DNA of 64,000 bases from Chrysogorgia sp. JL179-B06. Lineage: Eukaryota; Cnidaria; Anthozoa; Scleralcyonacea; Chrysogorgiidae. The stretch spans positions 2,835,501 to 2,899,500 of the forward strand of contig JAYKKM010000044.1 of NCBI GenBank assembly GCA_035772405.1. Reading direction: 5' to 3'. A program made the position numbers and the translations under genes. Of the stretch, positions 1 through 11,134 are shown piece by piece; position 1 is the first letter of the stretch; each line of letters starts with the position of its first letter. Below the pieces are notes generated by a model that ran no database searches, was not told the origin of the DNA, and saw nothing but the letters and a program-made list of their open reading frames with translations.

Positions 1-375
1 TTTGTTTTAGACTTGCAACAAATTGATTTAGAACTGCACATTTTGTGTAAAACTGCACGTTAAAAAAGTCTTTTCAGGTTACATTTTTCTGAGGATATGA
101 GCTTGACGATCGATCATGTATCGTCTGCATATATTAAGATGTAAGTCGGTAATCCTGTAAGTGTAGTCTGTAAATGGCTGGCCGACATTTGTTGTTGACG
201 ACCGAAATATGTATTTAAAATTGCTTTTATGTTCAAGAAGGACGTTTGTAGTCAAGGAAATTTAGTAGAAAAATATTCACTAAAACAATTAGACAACGCG
301 CCTTCGTTTTCCATGAGCGTTATATTTATTTATTTAAAAATCTTTATACACGGTAGCCGACATCAATTCACTACA

Positions 376-581
376 GGATTGTTTTTCATGGGGTCGTGTA
401 GTATTGTAGTATCATATAGATTGTTTTTCATGGGGTCGTGTAGTATTGTAGTATCATATAGATTGTTTTTCATGGGGCCGTGTAGTATTGTAGTATATAG
501 ATTGTTTTCTATGGGGTCGTGTAGTATTGTAGTATCATATAGATTGTTTTTGATGGGGTCGTGTAGTATTGAGAGCTCAAG
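376..581 (+). repeat. 42-bp minisatellite, first copy (about 5 units)
   Basis: About five tandem units of a 42-bp sequence centred on gattgtttttcatggggtcg. The open frames here on both strands, about 75 and 121 codons, only reflect a repeat length divisible by three. Confidence 0.9.
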
Positions 582-1618
582 GCATACCATCTAGTTCCGA
601 TTCAAGGGAAAGTGAGCGAAAACATGTATTCGACGCTTTAAAGGCAAATAACTATCCTAATGATTTTCTAAAAAACTGTTTAAAACCTGCAGTTGTAAAT
701 ATCAATCATCACAAATCCGCAATTCTGATTGGTTAATCATTATGGATCAGGCAATAGTTTGATATTTGGAACTCTCTAATAATGGTATCTTTCAAATGAG
801 CTATAAGATTTCAGGAAAATTGCTGTGCTAGAGAAAATAATTATAAAACAGCAAGCAAATAAATGGACAAAAATGATCAACGGTATATATAAGACGTTTA
901 TATTGTTTACTTGGATTCGTTTAAACGCAATAATAGGAACTGAAAAAATGCTTTTCAAAATCCGTAACTTGCGAAATTTGTTACGAGCAAAGTTAATCAC
1001 TACCTAAAACCAATGTTCGTTTCGACATTCTTCAACAATTCAACTGGCCAAGCTCTCCCACGTTCACTACAGCATTGTATATATTAACACATTCAATCAT
1101 TACTGATAAAAAAGTAGAAAGCGCTTATAAAAAAGTAGAAAGCTCTTAACGATGATTGTTAGAATGATACAGTATTAATTCAATTATTTATTAATTATTT
1201 ATTCCATTACCTTCGATTACTTTAGTTTTCAACTGCACATAATTTTTTTTAGACTTGCAACAAATTGATTTAGAACTGCACATTTTGTGTAAAACTGCAC
1301 GTTAAAAAAAGTCTTTTCAGGTTACATTTTTCTGAGGATATGAGCTTGACGATCGTCCATGTATCGTCTGTCTATATTAAGATGTAAGTCGGTAATTCTG
1401 TAAGTGTAGTCTGTAAATGGCTGGCCGACATTTGTTGTTGACGACCGAAATATGTATTTAAAATTGCTTTTATGTTCAAGAAGGACGTTTGTAGTCAAGG
1501 AAATTTAGTTGAAAAATATTCAATAAAACAATTAGACAACGCGCCATCGTTTTCTATGAGCGATATATTTATTTATTTAAAAATCTTTATACACGCGGTA
1601 GCCGACATCAATTCACTA

Positions 1619-1786
1619 CAGGATTGTTTTTCATGGAGCCGTGTAGTATTGTAGTATCATATAGATTGTTTTTCATGGGATCGTGTAGTATTGTAGTATC
1701 ATATAGATTGTTTTTCATGGGGCCGTGTAGTATTGTAGTATCATATAGATTGTTTTTCATGGGGCCGTGTAGTATTGAGATTTCAA
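1619..1786 (+). repeat. 42-bp minisatellite, second copy (about 4 units)
   Basis: This is the same 42-bp unit as at 376-581, in the second copy of the 1.24-kb duplication, with one unit fewer. Confidence 0.9.
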
Positions 1787-1935
1787 GGCATATCATCTAG
1801 TTCCGATTCATGGAAAAGCGAGCGAAAACACGTATTCGACGCTTTAAAGGCAAATAACTATCCTAATGATTTTCTAAAAAACTGTTTAAAACCTGCAGTT
1901 ACTCCACCACGTACAAACTCTGAGAACGAAAGTTC
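1775..1935 (+). pseudogene. Reverse-transcriptase-like relic (possibly Penelope-like)
   Basis: An open stretch encodes a segment reading KHVFDALKANNYPNDFLKNC. This resembles the linker after the reverse transcriptase core in Penelope-like and some LINE proteins. The same peptide is encoded in the first copy near 600-700. No catalytic motif is present, so this is a fragment. The family call is an inference from a short match. Confidence 0.35.
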
Positions 1936-2734
1936 GGTGATGGTAAATGGGAATAATTTAATAATTACTTTCATGCGATCCCCCCTCCCCCTATTCAATG
2001 TTGGTTTTACAATAATGGAAGCTATTGGGAAATAACTGAGAGCAAACCGTTAACATTTTGGGGTTTTGCAACATTGTTTAGGGAGAAGGGAGTAAATAAA
2101 CCTTTCGTGATACGTTTGTTCCAACAATTTTGTCAATGATTGTAGCACTGCTCCCAGTTTTGTCGAATTATGCCAAACATTATGCCAAAAATTATGCCAA
2201 AGTTCACAAATTATGCTCCAGATTCCAAAATTATGCACACAAAATGGCAACGTTTCTGTGTATATAACAACGAAAAGATAATCCAGAAGTAAATAATCAC
2301 AATGTTTAGCAGGTTTTTCGAATATTTCATTTTTATAAATTTTATTCGTTTACAACAGTTGGCCCATTTGGCAATCATAACAGGCTAAGACTGCAACCCT
2401 TGAAATTGAAGCTCTATGCGATGCCACTTGAACGGCTTGATTTCTTTCTTCTTCTGAATCTGAGTTATCTGACTCGATGCTGGTTGACGCCATATTTGTC
2501 TAGCAGTTGTGTTGACTGCGCTCACGGAAAGAGAAAGAGGTCTAGTAACTAGTTCTCAGAATTTAATGCTTCAAAAAGTGCAAAAATCTTATAATTATGC
2601 TCGAGCAGTGCTTTTTTTATAAATTATGCTGGTTTGCTCTAATTATGCCAAAAATTATGCTAGAACAATGGGCCAAAGTCTAGTTGGTGTCGTCATATGA
2701 CGTATATATGCCGTGCATATGACGAAAATTTCTA
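1936..2734. other. Unassigned spacer
   Basis: No supported gene. The only structure seen is a short motif, attatgccaaa, repeated several times at 2165-2260 and again near 2640-2665. Confidence 0.5.
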
Positions 2735-2838
2735 GTGTTGGAATATATACATTTTAAGACCAAACCGGGACCTGTTGCGAAAAATGCAACTTAGAGGCCT
2801 TCCGGCTGGAATCGAACCCCCGCGACCCTGTGCCTCAT
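2735..2838 (-). repeat. tRNA-Ala-derived SINE (minus copy)
   Basis: Read on the minus strand, this is the 3' half of the SINE family that fills 55-63 kb. It has a Pol III B box (ggttcgattcc type), the end ccggaaggcc, a ttgca...tgcaa hairpin and the tail ggtcccggtttggtctt. The 5' half is missing. Confidence 0.7.
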
Positions 2839-3040
2839 TAACATATCATATATAACTGAATACCTCGAGAACGAAAATAGATATCGAAGAACTGTTAGCG
2901 CCATTCTTCATCATTTTAAGTGCCTTTTCAAACATAGCATTATCATTTTTGGGGTTAGGTGCACTTCAAATATTACTTAATATACCCAGAATCTTATCCC
3001 TGCATTACCACCACTATATATACAGAACTCTGGGCAACGG

Positions 3041-3083
3041 CTTCCGTAGCTCAGTGGTCAGAGCACTGCACTAGCATCGCAGG
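3041..3083 (+). repeat. Truncated tRNA-Ala-like SINE head
   Basis: An A box (tagctcagtggtcagagc) and an anticodon arm with AGC in the loop are visible. The copy stops just before the foldback MITE at 3093. It keeps the family's upstream leader (accaccactatatatacaga). Confidence 0.7.
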
Positions 3084-3092
3084 ATGACGTCA

Positions 3093-3572
3093 AAGCAGGC
3101 AAACAACATTCTAAAATTTGTGTATATCTTCAAAGTTATCCAACGAAATTACTTGAAACTTTGCACATAGTTACATGCCACCAAACTAAAGAACATGGTT
3201 CAAGTTATGTTGTCACCATAGTAACAGATTAGCTTCCAAACCTCTCCGTTCCCATACAGAAGTCTTCATTTTCTTCCGTAACAAGCAACGTTTTCGATTT
3301 CAAACTTGGGTATATTGCATTGGAAAAGTTATTGAAAATGTTATTGAGGACTGCCAATCTCAACATGTTCTGCCCATGAGAGAAAACAAATTATTTTGTT
3401 TTAGAAACTAGGAGGTTTGGAAGCTAGTCTGTTACTATGGTGACAACATAACTTGAACCATGTTCTTTAGTTTGGTGGTATGTATCCATGCGCAAAGTTT
3501 CAAGTAATTTCGTTGGATAACTTTGAAGATATACACGAATTTTAGAATTGCCACAATGTTGTTTGCCTGCTT
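3093..3572. mobile_element. Foldback MITE with arms of about 155 bp
   Basis: The ends aagcaggcaaac and gtttgcctgctt are inverted. The inversion continues for about 155 bp on each side, through the block containing aacatggttcaagttatg and its complement near 3450. Both sides are flanked by gtca, a possible 4-bp target duplication (3089-3092 and 3573-3576). No coding capacity. Confidence 0.8.
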
Positions 3573-3596
3573 GTCAAACAGAACTGTTCAAATACA

Positions 3597-4290
3597 ACTT
3601 ATTTAATTGGACAAAAGAGAAAGAAAACAAGTAGAGAAGACAGAGCCATGGTCAGAAAAAGCAAGTCTGATCGCTGTAAGACTGCTCCAGGGATAAAGGC
3701 AGAGATGCAGCTTGAGCATGGTGTGAGTTTGTCTACTTCCACCACCCGAAGGCGGCTAAGAGAGGCCGGACTCAGGCAAACCAAGAAAGAAGCCACGCCT
3801 AACATCACGACACAAGAAGGCTCGTCCCAAGTAATTTTTAGCGATAAGTCTAGGTTTCTTTTGCATAGGACAAAAGGAGTGATGTCTTGCATAGGACAAA
3901 AGGAGTGATGTCACAGTCGGTATGTCAGGAGGATGGTTGGGGAGGAATTTATGGAAGATTGCGTCCAACTAACAGTGAAACATGGAGGTTGTGGGATCAT
4001 AGTTGTGGGGATGCATCAGGCAAGGTGAATGGAGAAGGTTACATCAATATTCTTGAAAATGCACTTATCCCACTCACTTGCTGTCAATCACCAGTAGCTG
4101 GATATTTCAGCAGGATAACGCCACATGTCACACCTGCAGGCTAGTTAGGGAATGGTTTAATGACGAGAAAATCACAGTCATGTATTGGACTGCACAGTCA
4201 CCTGATCTCACATCAATCAAAATATATATTTTGAACAATATAGATCGCAGACAGATTACGATGATGACTCCCTTTTGTGAATAAATCGGC
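3597..4290 (+). pseudogene. Tc1/mariner transposase pseudogene, 5' and middle part
   Basis: Several frames together encode Tc1-like signatures. A helix-turn-helix segment reads STTRRRLREAGLR. The first catalytic Asp region reads VIFSDKSRF. The second Asp region reads WIFQQDNATCHT, followed by AQSPDLT. Frameshifts and a short duplication near 3868-3905 break the frame. The C-terminal part resumes at 5236 after two insertions. Confidence 0.85.
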
Positions 4291-4336
4291 AATACGTTTA
4301 TCGTCCCCTGACTGAGCCATAAGATCGTCGAGAACT

Positions 4337-4726
4337 AGGGAAGCACGGGTGGCGTACGCGATTAGCGCGTTACTTTTCACCACTAAGCTTCAAGTTAAGC
4401 GAGGTCGGACAGGGTCTTTGGCTGGATGGGTGACCATCTGGATACAGCCCTGCATTGATTCTCAAACTTGAGACTCATGTGAATAGAGTTTAGTTGATCT
4501 CTCCCGTGCTTCGAGGGTTTTTCTCCAGGTTCTCCGGTTTTCCTCCCTCTATAAATCAACACACCTAGGTGGGATGTGCAGATCATTTAAAAAGGGGTAT
4601 GGACTAATAGCGGCTGCTGACGCGCCATTTGTAAGCTCAAGGTCTACCTCGGTCTGTTCATGTCTGTTTCGTAAAATACATGTAAAAAGCGCTTTGAGAC
4701 AATGTGAATGATAAAGCGCTAAGAAT
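4337..4726 (+). repeat. 5S rRNA-derived SINE inside the Tc1 element
   Basis: The head at about 4337-4450 matches the internal promoter region of 5S rRNA, with aagttaagcgaggtcgg and tggatgggtgaccatctgg in 5S order and spacing. A conserved central block follows (ttctccaggttctccggttt). The 3' end contains gcgctttgagac...aaagcgct, as in LINE-mobilised SINEs. It is not a functional 5S gene. It separates the two Tc1 transposase fragments. Confidence 0.75.
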
Positions 4727-4728
4727 TA

Positions 4729-5233
4729 AAGGGACACTCCGGCCCAAATACAAATGCAGTTCATATGAAAGATCTTACTGACTTTAGTTTATTTCCAAAG
4801 TTTCAGCATTCCTATCAATTTAGTTGAGAAGATATTGCTAGTTGAAGTTGACAATTTGTGGATGTTGACGCCATATTGGTTTTGAAAATATGACGTCATT
4901 GAGTGATTCTTTATCGTCAGTGGAGTTGTTTTGATGGCGATCACATAGTGATAGTTATTGTGAATGGTCTTTGGACGAAAATTAGTCGAAATAAACTATT
5001 TAGTTCATCATGCAGGAAAGTAGAGGAGCTTCTTAGGCATAATACGAGATCACGTCACTCAGTGACGTCATATTTGAGAAACAAAATGGCGTCGAAATTG
5101 GACAAACTCTCCAACTTCAACTAGCCACATCTTCTTAACTAAATTGATAGGAATGCTGAAACTTTGGAAATAATCTAAAGTCAGTAAGATCTTTCATATG
5201 AACTACATTTGTATTTGGGCCGGAGTGTCCCTT
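4729..5233. mobile_element. Mariner-type MITE (TA target site)
   Basis: Inverted ends begin aagggacactccggcccaaa. The match continues through the block with agatctttcatatgaac for about 100 bp. TA dinucleotides flank both ends (4727-4728 and 5234-5235). The element inserted directly at the 3' end of the 5S-derived SINE, so it is the younger of the two. Confidence 0.8.
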
Positions 5234-5235
5234 TA

Positions 5236-5440
5236 ATGGTTAATCGAGTATCTTTGGGACCAGATTAATACAATGGTCCAAGAACAAAATCCAACAAGTG
5301 TTAAACTATAAATATGGCCTGCTATAAATTCTGTTTGGGAAGGTTTCCAATCAGATAGACTAAATAATTTAATAGTCAGCATGTCTCGCAGGTGTGCAGC
5401 TCTCATCAGGGCCAGAGGAGGGTCTACAAATATATTAAAA
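5236..5440 (+). pseudogene. Tc1 transposase pseudogene, C-terminal part
   Basis: The plus-strand translation contains VWEGFQSDRLNNLIVSMSRR and then an A-L-I-R-A-R-G-G stretch. This is the usual Tc1 C-terminus, with a WD-type start and a final SMxRR. One stop codon interrupts it. It continues the fragment ending at 4290. Confidence 0.8.
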
Positions 5441-5544
5441 CTTTTATGCTGTATATTTTTTTGCAGTTTCGGCATGATATTGGTTAATATTGCGCACCAC
5501 GAGTGAGCAGTTATTTTTTTGACTGCTAGTGTATATTAAACTGA

Positions 5545-5640
5545 ATAGCTCGTATAGATATCGAAGAACTGCTAGCGCCATTCTTCATCATTTTATGTGC
5601 CCTTTCAAACATAGCATTATCATTTTTGGGGTTAGAGACA
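5545..5640. repeat. Dispersed repeat shared with 2855-2955
   Basis: A block of about 95 bp (atcgaagaactgctagcgcc...tttttggggttag) recurs almost unchanged at 2855-2955. It carries no coding signal and may be an end of an older transposon. Confidence 0.6.
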
Positions 5641-5717
5641 CTTTTTTGAGTACTTTTTCAAAAATCTATACCATTATTTTATTTCCTCGCCAAAAAAAAC
5701 CCTTCCGCGGTCCTGTG

Positions 5718-5960
5718 TCAGCGCTTAAGACCAAAACAGGCTTTTAAAGATAAGTGGTCTGATGGAAAGTACTTGTTTGGACGCGTTACAAGTCTGAGAG
5801 GTTTGAATACTTCTTCTTTGACTGGTTCGAGAACAGCGTTCACTTGCAGAGTGTCTGAAGAATACCAAATGTAGTCCAATGTTTCTTTCCCTATTTCAAA
5901 GCCGTGCAGTTGTGGAGAATCCTTATTGATTGAATAATGTGTAAGAGGTGGTTCACTGCC
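5718..5960 (-). CDS. Exon 5 (last) of host CCR4/nocturnin/angel-type phosphodiesterase
   Basis: This exon encodes residues about 336-415. The acceptor follows ttttttgtttgaaaag, and the frame is phase 0 with exon 4. It contains the family's DYIWYSSD segment near residues 364-370. The catalytic S-D-H triplet is at 402-404 (PSDHLSL). It ends in TGA at 5718-5720. Together with exons 1-4 it completes the endonuclease/exonuclease/phosphatase (EEP) fold. Confidence 0.85.
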   Translation of the reverse strand, partial: GSEPPLTHYSINKDSPQLHGFEIGKETLDYIWYSSDTLQVNAVLEPVKEEVFKPLRLVTRPNKYFPSDHLSLKACFGLKR

Positions 5961-6296
5961 CTTTTCAAACAAAAAACAAAAGGAAAAATTGACCGTATAC
6001 CGAAAAATATCGATTTATATTTTAAAAGCAAAACCATACCAATGTTCCAAACAATACAAGGATTAACTAGAAATACGAATCCACAATAATCCCCTCGCTC
6101 GCCTTTTCTACCACTACTCCCCACACCATCCCTAGAGTTCTTTTCCCCCATCCATGGTTCCCAGTGCCCAGACCGTGTATTTGTAGTCTCTGTCGATAAG
6201 ATTTTGAACGTTATCTCGACCAATATTTACTCGATTTCAATTGTGAAAACAGATTTGAAATTAGGGAGTTTAAATACATAACATACATACCTATTA
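5961..6296. other. Intron 4 spacer
   Basis: Intronic sequence between exon 5 and the MITE at 6297. I see no gene or repeat structure beyond short AT-rich runs. Confidence 0.5.
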
Positions 6297-6787
6297 TCAA
6301 CCTCGTTCCCAGGGCATTTTGCCTCCACGGTGGAAGGTCGGCGAAAATGGCCCTGGAATCGGCTGGTCACATGACACGCAGAATTTCTGGGTGTTTAGAT
6401 ATGATAATTTTTGTGGTCTTTGTTCCATTGCCTTTGTCTACTTTGTTGACCTGAATATTTGAGAAATATTCAATGCTCTTCAGAGTTGTTCATGTCAGCA
6501 TTCGTCGGCATAAAAGCAGCTAACAAGCTTAATAATCCACCATACATCCATGGTTATCTCTTACAAAAGGTATGAAGAAGCATATATCCAATTTAGCGAA
6601 AGCTATCACTTCTAATTTGCTGTAAAATTTGAAGACAGCATTCAGATTTAGATGAATAAATTATACTCGGCTGAATTAATTGAGTTTTATGACAAGCCAA
6701 TCGCATTATAGAATGGACCAGCCGATCCCAGGGCCATTTTCGCCGACCTTCCGCCGTGTAGGCAAAATGCCCTGGGTACGAGGTTGA
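6297..6787. mobile_element. MITE with TIRs of about 85 bp and a 7-8-bp target duplication
   Basis: The inverted ends start tcaacctcgt(t/a)cccagggc and extend past aaggtcggcgaaaatggccc. They are flanked by cctatta(t) on both sides (from 6290 and from 6788). The duplication length fits hAT or P superfamilies. It has no transposase and lies within intron 4 of the host gene. Confidence 0.8.
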
Positions 6788-6897
6788 CCTATTATATTAT
6801 GCAAACGTGTATCCTCTTTATGTAGTTCGTCAGATCACCACTCGATGGGATATTGCATATACGTATTTCTACTTAGAAAATTAATGATTATACTTAC

Positions 6898-6990
6898 CAG
6901 AACACTTTTATAGGCACTTTTTATGTCTTTAAGAGGATGAGAAAGATGCTTCCTACAATTCGTAAGCACAAAACTCTTCTTATCTTCCAC
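6898..6990 (-). CDS. Exon 4 of host CCR4/nocturnin/angel-type phosphodiesterase
   Basis: A 93-bp exon of 31 codons, phase 0 at both ends. The acceptor reads ctgtatatag and the donor is ctg|gtaagta. It encodes residues 305-335, ending KDIKSAYKSVL. This matches the family's SAY segment, which precedes the final strand region. It is too short to stand out by length. I located it from splice sites and phase agreement with exons 3 and 5. Confidence 0.85.
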
Positions 6991-7039
6991 CTATATACAG
7001 TGCAAAAAGGGATTGAGAAAAATTGAAATTATAGGGCAC

Positions 7040-7575
7040 AAATTATATTACAGCCCACACATAAATTACATTACAGCCCACACATAAATTACATTACAGC
7101 CCACACATAAATTACATTACAGCTCTGCACACATAAATTACATTACAGCCCTGCACACATAAATTACATTACAGCCCTGCACACATAAATTACATTACAG
7201 CCCTGCACACATAAATTACATTACAGCCCTGCACACATAAATTACATTACAGCCCTGCACACATAAATTACATTACAGCCCTGCACACAAATTACATTAC
7301 AGCCCTGCACACATACATTACATTACAGCCCTGCACACATACATTACATTACAGCCCTGCACACATAAATTACATTACAGCCCTGACACATAAATTACAT
7401 TGCAGCCCTGCACACATAAATTACATTACAGCCCACACATAAATTACATTACAGCCCTGCACACATAAATTACATTACAGCCCTGACACATAAATTACAT
7501 TACAGCCCTGACACATAAATTACATTACAGCCCACACATAAATTACATTACAGCGCTGCACACATAAATTACATT
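7040..7575. repeat. 26-bp satellite array in intron 3
   Basis: About 21 tandem units of acataaattacattacagccctgcac occur, with shorter variants lacking 6 to 8 bases (cctgc or ctgca losses). The array begins about 50 bp upstream of the exon 4 acceptor. Confidence 0.95.
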
Positions 7576-8430
7576 GTGAACTACCGGACAAACATTCGAA
7601 TATAAAAATGAGGGAAACTAGAGCGAACATTAATAAAATTTATTAAAAAGTTAAATGTTAGTCGGCAGAAATTATATTTTAGCCGTGTTTAGATTTAACA
7701 CGGACAAGTAGAATAATTTAACACGGACAACTGTAATCGACGAGAGAACGCCAAAGACATAAATTTATTAAAATGTCATGTTTTCATTTCGTATTGAGAA
7801 TGCGTTATTAACGTAGGACTAATTAACCATTTCACCAGCTGACCAGGCTCATTTTACTAGTAGGGAAACAACGGAAAGACAATATTTTGCAGTGGCGGAT
7901 CCACTACTATTAAAATTCCGCAAACAAGTGTTTTCTGTTTTTTACCACGTCAAGACGAAGAAGTCAGAGTGATAAACACAATATTATATGACCGATTTGT
8001 TTTGGTAGCTTATCCAATTTTCATTGCAAAAGCCAATTTGCATGCACGCATAGATATTTAACATGGGTTCCAACATAAAATGTTTTCAGATGCCTAAAGG
8101 CTAAAGTGTATATATTGGTTCTGTACTACTTCTGAGTTTATATTAAAGTGTTTCATAATCTTGATGCCCCTTTGTAATCGTGCATTTTTAGCAACGGCGT
8201 GGTGCCCTAATTTCGCAAAAATTCTTATCAGAAATCGCCGGGAAAGCATTTTGTTCGCGCCGAAGACACTCCACAACGTGCTGATTCTTCATGTGCGCCC
8301 CCTCTTTCGAACAACCCTGGATCCGCCAGAATTCGATCGATAGAATGTATACTAGTCGATACAAGCTGGTGCGTCAGTCGGTTGAAATGCGCTTACACCC
8401 CCCTGTAAAATTTATTGAGTACAGCCCTGG
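7576..8430. other. Intron 3 spacer
   Basis: No supported gene. The short motif ttaacacggacaa occurs twice near 7700-7730. The open frames near 8100-8340 lack any recognisable domain or good splice context. Confidence 0.45.
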
Positions 8431-8431
8431 T

Positions 8432-8932
8432 TCTATCAGTACTATCACCATCACCAGTACTATCACCAGTACTATCACCATCACCAGTACTATCACCATC
8501 ACCAGTACTATCACCATCACCAGTACTATCACCATCACTATCACCATCACCAGTACTATCACCATCACCAGTACTATAACCATCACCAGTACTATCACCA
8601 GTACTATCACCATCACCAGTACTATCACCATCACCAGTACTATCACCATCACCAGTACTATCACCATCACCAGTACTATCACCATCACCAGTACTATCAC
8701 CATCACCAGTACTATCACCATCACCAGTACTATCACCATCACCAGTACTATCACCATCACCAGTACTATCGCCATCACCAGTACTATCACCATCACCAGT
8801 ACTATCACCATCACCAGTGCTATCACCATCACCAGTACTATTACCATCACCAGTACTATTACCATCACCAGTACTATTACCATCACCAGTACTATTACCA
8901 TCACCAGTACTATCACCATCACCAGTTTGTCC
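8432..8932. repeat. 18-bp microsatellite array (accatcaccagtactatc)
   Basis: About 27 tandem copies of an 18-bp unit, with some units cut to 12 bp. All six frames stay open through it, giving spurious proteins of 186-215 residues made of repeats such as ST-IT-IT or DGDSTG. It ends 29 bp downstream of the exon 3 donor. Confidence 0.95.
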
Positions 8933-8960
8933 ACATAATTTTACATTTTTCAAATCTTAC

Positions 8961-9217
8961 CAATTTTTTCTCGACAATTTGAGGATATTTGTATTTAAAA
9001 CCATTCAATTTCTCAAAGCCTTCATCTGACATATTGCCATTTGTAATCAACTCGTACGTTGGAAAGTATGGGTAGGTGTTGAAGTCTCCGCTTATTATCC
9101 AAGGAACTGGTCCTTCTTCTGTAACAGCAAATTTATGAAGCTGTTGCAGGAACAAAGAAATCTGCAATGCTTGCATATCAGGTTCTTTCCAACTTCCAAA
9201 CATTGAATGAATGTTAC
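8961..9217 (-). CDS. Exon 3 of host CCR4/nocturnin/angel-type phosphodiesterase
   Basis: A 257-bp exon encoding residues 219-304. The acceptor is ttttttgcag|gtaacatt and the donor is aaattg|gtaaga. The first two bases complete a Gly codon split with exon 2, giving G-N-I-H. N220 and H222 correspond to the conserved NxH metal and phosphate site of EEP enzymes. D263 and N265 form the GDFN motif. Phase is 0 at the 3' end, agreeing with exon 4. Confidence 0.9.
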
Positions 9218-9369
9218 CTGCAAAAAACAGATATTTTTTCTCCTTAAATCGCCAAACAAACTTGGTCCTCTAGAACTCTTCCGTTTGTCTGATTTTGGGA
9301 GTATAAAAATATGGTATACTGTTTGCTTAGCTATTTACATAGAGTAATTCCCATCATACTTTTCGCGCT

Positions 9370-9990
9370 TGGCTTTCACCTTTTAGCTTTGTCAGAGGAC
9401 AACCTTAATTTGATTTAGCTGTATACGTCTGGTTCATTACGTCATAGTTTGTTTGTGTCATAACTAGTGTGAGTGGGTGTTGCGTTATGCGTTAAGCGTG
9501 GGTGTATTGTTTGTCGGTAGGTCTATTGTTCGTTGGTGTGTGCGAAGAAGTCTTGTAGCGTCTCCTATAATTGAATTATTAGCGTTTGTGTATCATTTGG
9601 TGTATTCACTCGCATCGCCTATCCAGACGCTAAATTGGTGACCCCGCACAAGACCAACCGGCCGCCACAGCTTCGTCGCAACCCATCAACCACCCTATTA
9701 GCCCAACGACCCGGCGTTATCCTCATTCCTCGCCTTGCGCGAACCGCAGCAACTTATTTGGCATCGACTAAGGACGACTTGGACACCGCAGCTTTGGCTC
9801 CACTGGCTGACAAAATCTTTTGGAGATTTCACCAACCCAAACCCCTCTACCCCCGAACTCCAGGAGCTGCGCGAAATTGTCAATTTGCTCACCACCGCCA
9901 TTCGTCGCCAACGGTCAGGGCCGCCCAGACAATTTTGGGGGCCTGGGGCAAAATTCTCATTGGGGGCCCCCATGCAAAAAAAAAGTGAAT
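9370..9990 (+). pseudogene. Possible gypsy-type LTR and gag relic
   Basis: A tRNA-like primer-binding sequence (tggtgaccccgcac) at about 9635 is followed by a broken gag-like segment. One frame contains STKDDLDTAALAPLADKI and another contains TPELQELREIVNLL. The preceding 250 bp could be the LTR. No pol region is present. Family assignment is tentative. Confidence 0.4.
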
Positions 9991-10097
9991 TTAAAATTTT
10001 TTTTATTTCTGTTGAATCCTATTTACAACATGTGGTCACTTTTTATTTACTCTATATCATCCATTTATCCCGTTCCTACTTTCTTTTTAATTACCCT

Positions 10098-11107
10098 TTA
10101 AATCTGAAAAACTAATGTTTCGTTATCGTATGTACATAGGACTTTTTTGTACGCCCATATTTCTTTGATAGTTCTGCCTGTGTCAACCCTATTTCGAGCT
10201 TTGGCACTATTTACAATATGTTTATGTGTGTCCTCTTCTTTGTTCTTTCTTTCGTACACAGCTCGGTTACTTGTGGACCATAACACTCTGGTGGTCAGGC
10301 GGATCAGGTATCTGGTTAGTTCACGTACCGGAGGCGCTTCTGGCAATCCCTCCGAGAAGACAATTGTTGTGAGCGATACTTTAATTTGTCTTTCCGCAAT
10401 CGCCTCGAGTAGGGGTTCGATTTTCATCCACTGGTCTTTCGCGCGTTTGCAACTTATCAAAGCATGGTGTGTGTCTTCGTATTTAGTGCAGTATGGGCAT
10501 GTTGGTGACACGTTCATTCCCCATTGGATGAGATATGATTTCGTTGTTAGGACGCGGTGGGTGAGTTTCCATATTTGCTCTTTTTCTTTATTTGTTGACA
10601 GGGAGCCCCATATGGCCCGCCTCAGTGTTTTCTTGTTTCTCGATACCAGGCTTCCTCCGCTCTGGGTTGCAGAGTGTTGTTACACAACCAGTTGGTGATG
10701 TTTTTGTTCGTTATGTGGTTCGCTGGTATTGTCTCAAATGATCGCCAGTGATTTTTAACAGCTTCATGTATTGTTGCGTACCACTCTGGTATCGTTGCTG
10801 GGTCTGCGTGTGGCTTTGTGATTGCCCGCAGCCACACCCATTCCCGCCGCACTGTACTCAAGGTTGTGCCCAGCCAATATCTCGCGTAATGGACCCACAC
10901 ACTCTCCCTTTTCTTGTCGGTTATTTCTTTTACACATTTTACTTTGGCTGCAGTTGTCGCTTCTTCCAGTGGTGTGATCCCCAGGCCTCCTCGGTGATAG
11001 GGGAGCCTGCACGTGGCTCTTGAGACTAGTTCATTTCTTCCTTTCCATAGGACAGAGCCCAAAGCACCTATGACTATGGGGATCACAATAGTCTCTTTCA
11101 TTCGAGA
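10098..11107 (-). pseudogene. Non-LTR retrotransposon ORF2 fragment with zf-RVT domain
   Basis: Two minus-strand frames, about 159 and 139 codons, join through a shift near 10520-10620. The first contains LPYHRGGLGI, typical of the region after the LINE reverse transcriptase. The second has CPYCTKYEDTHHALISCKRA, the zf-RVT zinc-binding motif (C-x2-C...H-x4-C). The reverse transcriptase core is absent, so the copy is 5' truncated and inactive. Confidence 0.8.
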
Positions 11108-11134
11108 TATTATTATTATTATTGTATTACAACG

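Larger units (their letters stand above)
1..1910 (+). repeat. Tandem duplication of a retroelement relic (period about 1243 bp)
   Basis: The segment at 1-700 recurs at about 1244-1910 with few changes. Each copy holds an AT-rich leader, a block reading tgaggatatgagcttgac, a 42-bp minisatellite and then a short open stretch. The leader block also follows tRNA-like heads at 47.9 and 49.9 kb, so it is a dispersed repeat. The first copy is cut by the window edge. Confidence 0.85.

Noticed and set aside
229..594. 121-codon frame near the window start
   Set aside because: It is mostly minisatellite. The counterpart in the second duplication copy ends early.
4337..4450. Functional 5S rRNA gene
   Set aside because: Only the internal promoter region resembles 5S. 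It is fused to a SINE body and inserted in a transposon.
7040..7575. CRISPR-like array
   Set aside because: The repeats are contiguous without unique spacers and the context is a eukaryotic intron.
8374..8953. Long open frames on both strands (up to 215 codons)
   Set aside because: They lie wholly in an 18-bp microsatellite. Every frame stays open because the unit length is a multiple of three.
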